Below are positions 56,938 to 64,000 of a DNA stretch of 64,000 nucleotides, one piece after another. The position numbers and the translations under genes were made by a program. Location of the stretch: NCBI GenBank assembly GCA_030704615.1, contig CM060733.1:8928001-8992000 (forward strand), read 5' to 3'. The notes beneath the pieces are model-generated. The model saw only the letters and a program-made list of their open reading frames with translations, ran no database searches and had not been told where the DNA came from. How positions within the stretch are numbered: position 1 is the first letter of the stretch; each line of letters starts with the position of its first letter. The DNA comes from Takakia lepidozioides (taxonomy: Eukaryota; Streptophyta; Takakiopsida; Takakiales; Takakiaceae).

Positions 56938-59900
56938 TTGATAGCACTCACAGAGAGATACAAATGCCAAGGCATCCAGAGCGAATGTGTATTGCAAACT
57001 TGGTTGTCCATTTGCACACGTAGGTCTGGCAGAAGCTATAATGTTGTTTGGGTGGGGGGCATGTGTGCAGCTGGAAGGTATTCGGAGACCACACACCCGT
57101 GTATCTTCCAATGCCCCACATCAAGGATGGGCTCCCCATTGAAGTCAAATCTCTGAAGGCCCAATAAGCCTGCATTTTTGATAGTCAAATGTGACATAAG
57201 GGTTACCTTGGGAGGACCTTCAATCTGGCAAGTGTTCTAGGATTTACAAGATGAGAAAGGATATTATGCAGGATATTACACACTGTCCTTCCATTACAAG
57301 CAGTACATGTAAATAGAAAGGGGAACGGGAACGACTTCCCACACATGCACGCCTAGAGAGGAAGCAGGAATAAATTCCCACCACTTGCATACCCAGAGAC
57401 ATACATCACTGTAGGTGTGCACCTTTATGAGAGCTTGAGAGGTAGATTGAAGCATCATAGCTTATCTGCTCTATTCTATATTGTCCGATAGAGTCACCAA
57501 CCCTCTTCTGGACCCTAAACATGTTCCACTCCTTCGTGAATTTTCTAAAAGAAGATTTTGGATCGTGATTTATGTTGGTCGATGATACTAATTTGCACGT
57601 GTGTGATGAGGGCAGTTGAATGTCAGAATCTACTACCTCACAAATACTCTTTAGTTGTTTCGCTTTTGGATCTCAGGAAGACCATGTTGATGTTGCAGTC
57701 TAAGAGAGATAGAGAAAGATTGGCATGAGGGCCGCTCAAATGTGCAACCCCCAGGACTTGGAACTCTCGTCCCTTAAAAATTCTCCTAAACTTTTTGCTC
57801 TTTGAATCTCAGGAAGACCATGAGGATGTTGCTGTCTGAGAAAGAAGAAGGAATCTTCACCATAGACTCATGGGGCGGTAGAAATAAACAAAGAAAAGAG
57901 ACATCGTCAGACCTAAAGTCAGGCAGGCTGAATTGTTCCATACCTCTAGTGCCTTCCACGATCTGGAATCTCAGGAGGAACATGCCGATGATGCAGCTTG
58001 ACGGAGAAAGAGACTGTAAGGCTTGAGATCAGGCATCCAGCCTTCAGAACTGGGATATTCAGTGTTGAGTGTGCCCTCCATGGCGCAGCTTCAACCCTAC
58101 ATCTGCCAAGGACCACGTAAACCAACATTTGGGTATTGGAATAAAACACCATCAAGTAATAGGTGCAAGCTCTACGTTATGAGGGCCCCAGTGTAGCATT
58201 CAGTGTGACCACAGTGAGAAATAATTATCCCATATCGTTTGCTCCACTTGGCGGCCGAATGGGGTATATAAAGGTGTCAAGAAGACGTGTCCAGATATCT
58301 TTGCGCTTGGGGCAATGACGCAGTTAGTGAGGTGAAACCGAGACGCGTCAATTGCTGGTTGAAAACTATTTCCAAACCCCCTCCGGGGCCCTAAACGGCT
58401 CCTGAGAATTTCTGGAAGGTCCGCCCTAGGCTCGGACCCACAATCAAACCAAATTGGACGTCCACTACCACCATCAATGGAAGATATTTTATTGATGTAT
58501 GTCACAATTGGTGAAAACAAGTAAGAAAAGTAAATTTTAAGTTGAAATCATTTTAAAGATGATAATTTGAAAAAGGAAGGGGTGCCAACCTAAAGATTTA
58601 TTTGGGATAATTATGAAGCTGAAGTGAATGTCTATAAAATGTCTTTCAATCTTTCAACTATCTTTTTCTTTTTCTTGTAACACTTAAACGACGAGGGCTG
58701 TTTTTGCACTTTTGCTCAAAACCTGGGCAGACCATGATAAACTTACAGTAGCCTAGCCAGGGGCATCCACAAGGATGAAATGGACCGGCAGTCAAATTCC
58801 ACCGTTCCAATTGGGATATTATAACACAATAAAATGAAAAAATTTGTTTTTTTTTTCATTTGTTGAAAATGTGAAAAATCCATGTAAAAATTCAGTTGAA
58901 GTAAAAGGGGGTCAGACGAAGACTAATTAATTGAGAACCCCCATTTGTTATGTTATAATTATATTGTATATTATCTAAAATAGTAAAGTAAAATGAAAAT
59001 ATTAAATTTTATTATTTTATATGCAATGGAGATGTATGTAAATTTTCCGGCCATTTCCAAGTCAGGCAAATACTTGCGGGACTAGGCAACTTCTCCAGCC
59101 ATAAGATTCCAGGCCATGTCACTGGGTCCCTCAATTTCTTAGGGCCACCTCATTAGACCTGCCCCATTACCCTCTCTATATTTTGCCAAGGCCTCTCATC
59201 CGCTGGGGCGTGGTTCATCACCCCTAAATGTCCCCTAACGCATATGGCAGCGGGCTGCATGCCGAGGAAGAGAACGTACACGTAATTATACTTCGAGTCC
59301 TTCGAGTCCTTCAGCTTGGATACCTGCAGGATTGACACTCACCCCATCAGTGAAGCATCGCCACATCTAACATACAGTCCATGGATGTATCTAGGGAAAC
59401 TATGCATTCAGGAGAAATATTGAGCACTAGTTTCCAGCATCCGGGTCATCAAGGTCAGGCATCACGGGAATCGTTGAAAAATTCCATATCTCTACAAGTT
59501 ATCTTAATCTGCTTTCGTTCAGTACATAAGAGGAGCCCGTGTAAGTACCCGGACAACGATGCCTTCGTCGTGTTTGTGACTGTGTGTGGGATAGGGTTGC
59601 AAGCAGTTCTTAGTTATGGCCATAGATCTTCACCTCACTGTGCAATGCGATATAGATGTGCAACAGTAGGAAAATACAGTGGCAACTCTAATAAAACTTG
59701 GAGAATATAGACTCTCTGCCCAACCGTAGAGCCATCACGCCCTCTTGCCCTAAACATACAAAGGAAATCTTGGAGCAAGGCCTTTAGGTCCTTGGTAGCT
59801 AGGTTAAAAACAATCTCAAAATCCGCTTGCTTTAATAAATTTGTAGTCTGAGAGAAGGTTAAAAATTAAAAGTAAGTCCATTTTGAGTTCTCTTTCAACG

Positions 59901-60308
59901 ATATTTATATACAGTCTATATAAAGTTGAAATGATCCTAGAATGGACTTATTTTTTCTACTTTAATTCAAAGCTTCGCCAAACATAGAATGACTCTTCCA
60001 CTCTCCATGGTTCCTAAGGCAGAAAGGGATTTGATGCTTGGCACTGCTATTAAGTTTCGAAATAGATCAAAAATCCATGAATGGAATCCATGGATGAATA
60101 GTCTTTATGCATACGTGAGTATATCTACCGGCCATCAGCCATCGCACGCCGAAATCTCTCCCCAAGGAGGACAATGACTTGTATTTCCTCTATAACTTTA
60201 GTTGAGTCTCCTGGGGAACATAGTAAAGAGGGTTGGAAAAGAAGAAGTGAAAAGAACTCAAGAAGCCTTCTTGCCAAAGGTTTCACTTCGGGTATATATG
60301 TGGATCTG
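56938..60308. other. Intergenic, no gene recognised
   Basis: At about 57660-58020 a phrase ATCTCAGGAAGACCATG with AGAAAGA recurs about three times in diverged form, a local repeat. The rest is AT-rich with no exon or family motif. Confidence 0.45.
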
Positions 60309-60495
60309 TTGGACAACCAAGTTGTAGCCCAAAGGTAATGGGGACATACCATGTCGGAAGTGGTTGTGGGTTCAATCCATCGTTTGGTGTCACAAAGGTG
60401 TCCACCTTCATGCTGGAGGGCAGTAGTCCTTGGGGGTCAAGAGACACCATAATTTACGCTTCATTTGGGAGGTGTCATATATTGTTATTATTGGA
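60309..60495 (+). repeat. tRNA-derived SINE-like element, copy 2
   Basis: It starts TTGGACAACCAAGTTGTAGC and has a B box GTGGGTTCAATCC. GGTGTCACAAAGGTGTCCAC and GACACCATAATTTACGC then appear in the same order as in the minus-strand copy at 10929-11106. Confidence 0.7.
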
Positions 60496-62860
60496 TCTGT
60501 TGGAGGTCAAAAATTAAATATCCACCTCTATGAAGAGATGGGATAATCAGATCTAGTTGAGAACCGGTGTTTATTTATTTATTTGTAATGTTTGTTTCGA
60601 TCTGGAACTAGTGGCCTAAAAGAGGCAGTTTATGAACCTTTATATCAGACGTTGAGAAACAGATGTTATAATCCGGATAATAGCCTATTTATAATAACCT
60701 ATAATATCAAATCCAGATAATAACCTATAAATAACGTATAATCTACTTCTAATACTTTAGAGTTTTCAAATTGGGTTATTTTTATTTCATTAAAATAAAA
60801 TTGACTTGTTTGACCAGATACTGATCCGTCAGTGGCCATCCATTTGTCAATAACTGCATGGTCTTAAAAATTTTAATTTGTCATTAACCAGATATTAAAA
60901 ACAAAGAAAGCTCCAAAACCCTGGAACCGGAGGGCGTACACACAAAGTTGAAGCTAAACATCCGTAACCGGCTGATATCAAAAAAATCAAGTAATCGCGC
61001 AACACTGGTATGAGGTACTGTTTAGGGGCAATTTCTACATTAAGTGATTGGAAAGAACATGAAGGCTCCATGCATTTGTTAATATGACTTCAAGGGCCTC
61101 TGTCCTCCTTTAATTGTTTAAGAAAAATCAATATATGCTTTTCTTGCTTTTCTGCTCGGTCTATTGTTGAGACCTGTTCCCTCTTTGAGGTGTCAAGTTC
61201 GTACGGTGTGTGTGCCTTACGGTGGTGAGCTCGGGGAATTTTTTCCCCTCATCATTCCAAACAGGCGGTTAGTTGCGTATGGCTCCTCCTTGTGAATAAC
61301 GAAATCTACTTTGATCCATAATTAACTTAAAAATTCATCCGTTTATTCTTCATAAATGGAGCCAACAAACGAGAGGAGGCGACACTTGGGGAAGGCACAA
61401 CAGGGGCTTAGCGATTTTTGACACTGATGCGCAGTCCTCCAAAGAGGAGCCAATAAAGTGCATCCTGGGCCTCTGTCCGGGGTTCTAAACGAAAAATAAA
61501 AAATAAAAAATAAAATCTCTAATCTTCTATAAGTTGTGAGAGAAAAGAAAGAAAGAGTGAATATAGGTAGAGTTGATACCAACAATGATTGAAACTAGCT
61601 GTAAATATATAACAGCCTCTGCTCTTTGCGGGTATTCCCCTTTCTGACCCTTAAGCCATGGAGGCATTCAAGGCAGAGAGACAGATGATAGGGACCCAGA
61701 CCCACAGGGCCACAGCCCTTGTTGTTCTACAATATATCTTGCTCAAGCTAAAACATATTTACTTTTGTCCTCCCAATCTTCCCGTTAGTGTAACTAAGAG
61801 CCTCTTCCCCTCGCAGGTATTGCTCCTTTTTTGGGGGGTGGGCTCTATCAAACAGGACCTACCTTGATGACCAGTTGGCCACTTCGAGTCTTGCATTTTG
61901 TGGAGGATGAAAGCTGTAAATTTGGTAGGAGTAAAATGTCTGTGGTGTTATGGGATAGTTTGAGGTTGTTTCAGAATATTAATAGTGTGGCAGCTTAGAA
62001 TGGATATTAACATTCAATTTTTATTATTCATCTTTTTTTTATTTCATATATTAGGTACTGAAAAAGTAATGTTCTTAATAGGTAAAATTATGTTTGAAGC
62101 GGCTAATAACATTGTCTAAAGCGAGTAAAATAAAATCCTTGAATAGGCAAAACAATGTGTAAGTGATTAAAAATAGTCAACATACTATAGATAAACAAGC
62201 CTCAAACGGCAATTGGCTCTCTTGCTTTGCTTTGGCACAACATAAGAGGAAGGTAAGACTAGGGAGCATGACTCAGCACAACACACCAATCAGCGCCTTG
62301 ACACGGTGTAAGGTACTTTGACCATATTTTCTCCATTGACTTGCATGTCTCCTCAAAGTCTCTCTCTACAAGAGAGCCAATATAATAGTTTCAGGTACTA
62401 AAAATAGATAACATGGAATAGATAAATAAAACTGACCCGAAATGGGTCAATGGCCCTTTTTCAACCCCCTCATCTTCCTGGATTCTTGTTTGATTGACCA
62501 AGTGGTTGCTTAGTTCATCTTTAAAACAAGCGGCTAGTTGCTCCACCCTAATCACAAAACTGAAATACTAGTACTGGCGGTCTTGATTTTCTTGAAATCA
62601 AAATAATAAAATATTTAAAACATAAAATTGGAACCTTCAACACTGACAGTAATCCCTGAGGATAATAATTAAAAATTTAATGTGAAATTTAGAATAAAAA
62701 TATTATATGTTTTCACCTCGATAGAAGATAATAATAATAACTTAAATGCAAGAAACAAAATGCGAAAAGATAAAATTGAATGTGGAATTGGAGGGATAAA
62801 TCTAAAGAGAACTGAATACAATGGAATTCAGGGATGAAACAAAAAGGAACTGCATAAAAC
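60496..62860. other. AT-rich intergenic, no gene recognised
   Basis: Local repeats include ATAATAACCTATAA-type stretches at 60670-60740 and AAATAAAA runs near 61490-61515. No coding features were seen. Confidence 0.45.
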
Positions 62861-62867
62861 TTCGAGA

Positions 62868-63105
62868 AAATGAATATGATAGAACTGAAGGGATAAATCT
62901 GAAGGGAACTGAAGGGATAATTTTGAAGGGAACTGAATGTGGTAGAACTGAAGGGATAAATCTGAAGGGAATTGAATCTGATAAAACTGAAAGGATAAAT
63001 CTGAAGGGAACTGAATATGATAGAATTGAAGGGATAAATCTGAAGGGAACTGAATCTGATAGAACCGAAGGGATAAATCTGAAGGGAACTGAATATAATG
63101 AGATT
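62868..63105 (+). repeat. Minisatellite with 39-bp units
   Basis: The unit contains GAAGGGATAAATCTGAAGGG followed by AACTGAAT(C/A)TGATAGAA. About six imperfect copies occur. The 39-bp period keeps both strands open, so frames are artefacts of the repeat. Confidence 0.88.
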
Positions 63106-63109
63106 AAAG

Positions 63110-63605
63110 CACTAACCAAGTTACGAATGAATTGGTAACAATAGATGGATGAGAATCTAGAGTATATTGAAAACGGCTATTTCTTGGGAAAGGTAGGATG
63201 TTTGATAGGTAGGTATGAACTGGGGAAGGTACATCAGGAGAAAAGAATCTATGCGTGGACTATCCTTAGGGAGGAGCCAATAAAATAAAATAAAATACTA
63301 CAAATAAGTAGCTCGACGGAAGCCTGGGCACTGCGGCTAAAGATGTCGCAATTCTCGCCACGCCAGAATCGTGCATAATGGCCTCACCCTGCCCAAATCT
63401 TGGGCCCTTGGCTTGCAGGTCGACCCCGCCTTTCGAGGGTGGCGAGGGTGGCCCATTGGAAAAGCCCTGAGCAACAAGGGGCCATGCAGAATTAGAGGTC
63501 TCGAAAGGGAGAAGATTTGGTGGAAGGATTGAACGTAATTGACCCCCTCAAAACTTGATTGACGTCCCAGTTCTCTAAACAAAAAACCCAACTGTTTCCC
63601 AACAC
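63110..63605. other. Intergenic, no gene recognised
   Basis: No motif or gene structure was seen. Confidence 0.4.
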
Positions 63606-63607
63606 CA

Positions 63608-63692
63608 GAAAATGTGCACAGGGCTGTGGCCCGGTTGTAAGACGTCCTGTGCATGGCATGTGGGTCTGGGTTCAAACCACTGTGAACCGCCT
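63608..63692 (+). repeat. tRNA-like SINE head
   Basis: An A-box-like TGTGGCCCGGTTGTAAG and a B box GGGTTCAAACCAC lie about 35 bp apart. CCGCCTTCGGGCTGGGGCTC follows. It is probably a tRNA-derived retroposon; it does not fold as a full tRNA. Confidence 0.45.
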
Positions 63693-64000
63693 TCGGGCTG
63701 GGGCTCTGCCCCTGTTTGTCTTCATGGTCCTGAAGGGGGATTTATTCTCCCCCTGAAGGCACAGTGGTTTCTTGGAAACAAAGAAGCACAAAAAAGTGGC
63801 AGTGCAGAAAATCCCACCCCCTCCGGATCACTACAAGAGATGTATGCCAAAATGTTGTTCCAAAAAATCTGCACAATTAGGAAAAGGTGGCTAGTCACAT
63901 TATGAGGCTTGTTGATATATAATTTGTACTTAATTGACTTAGCCATTTAGGAATTTCGAATAGAATCGCTTGAATTTTTTTCCTAACTCTGCAGAGGTTG

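Noticed and set aside
62868-63105. CRISPR-like spaced repeat
   Set aside because: The whole 39-bp unit is repeated, with no unique spacers, in a plant genome.
62802-63138. 105-codon frames on both strands
   Set aside because: They arise from the 39-bp minisatellite.

Overview
The window is nuclear DNA of a land plant. The evidence is a plant-type NUP98 split by many short GT-AG introns, a plant cytochrome P450 with eight exons, a PLS-class pentatricopeptide (PPR) gene ending in a DYW deaminase domain, plant-type LTR retrotransposons primed by initiator tRNA-Met, a LINE, and tRNA-derived SINE-like repeats. The high repeat load and the PPR style would suit a non-flowering plant, but the sequence does not fix the lineage.

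Two genes look functional. NUP98 lies on the minus strand from about 6.8 kb down to the left edge. Ten coding exons can be joined without a frame break, and the C-terminal part is beyond coordinate 1. A CYP85-clan-like P450 lies on the plus strand at 53.24-56.94 kb. Its eight exons join into an uninterrupted 474-residue protein.

Between them, from 7 to 53 kb, the DNA is mostly mobile elements and decaying genes. From 7 to 17 kb there are pol III-derived repeats (a 5S rRNA fragment next to a tRNA-like block, and a SINE family partly in tandem), a relic combining an organellar ssDNA-binding (OSB) motif with PPR units, and local duplications. From 17.1 to 26.8 kb a Ty3/gypsy element (plus) carries a second element of the same family (minus) inserted in its gag, with a clear 5-bp target duplication. 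From 27.3 to 29.6 kb there is a LINE fragment (minus) and a PIF1 helicase-Ulp1 protease relic. From 32.5 to 35.65 kb is a PPR-DYW gene (minus) with two frameshifts and a second copy of its DYW tail. From 36.4 to 41.0 kb is a long LINE with a 47-codon tandem repeat near its 5' end and an internal segment in reverse orientation.

The least familiar part is 41.0-46.9 kb. It holds two FCP1/HAD-like modules, an acidic exon, a tandemly duplicated exon, in-frame stops, and seven copies of a short palindrome (consensus near AACCTCCACTG-NN-CAGTGGAGGTT). Several copies are spaced about 1.03-1.14 kb apart.

From 46.9 to 52.2 kb there is a shortened Ty1/copia element and two TIR elements, one a large fold-back with AATTCAATTGAATT-type subterminal repeats around a (CT)n tract. 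Right of the P450 the DNA is AT-rich with one SINE copy, a 39-bp minisatellite and a tRNA-like block. All joins and alignments were made by eye.
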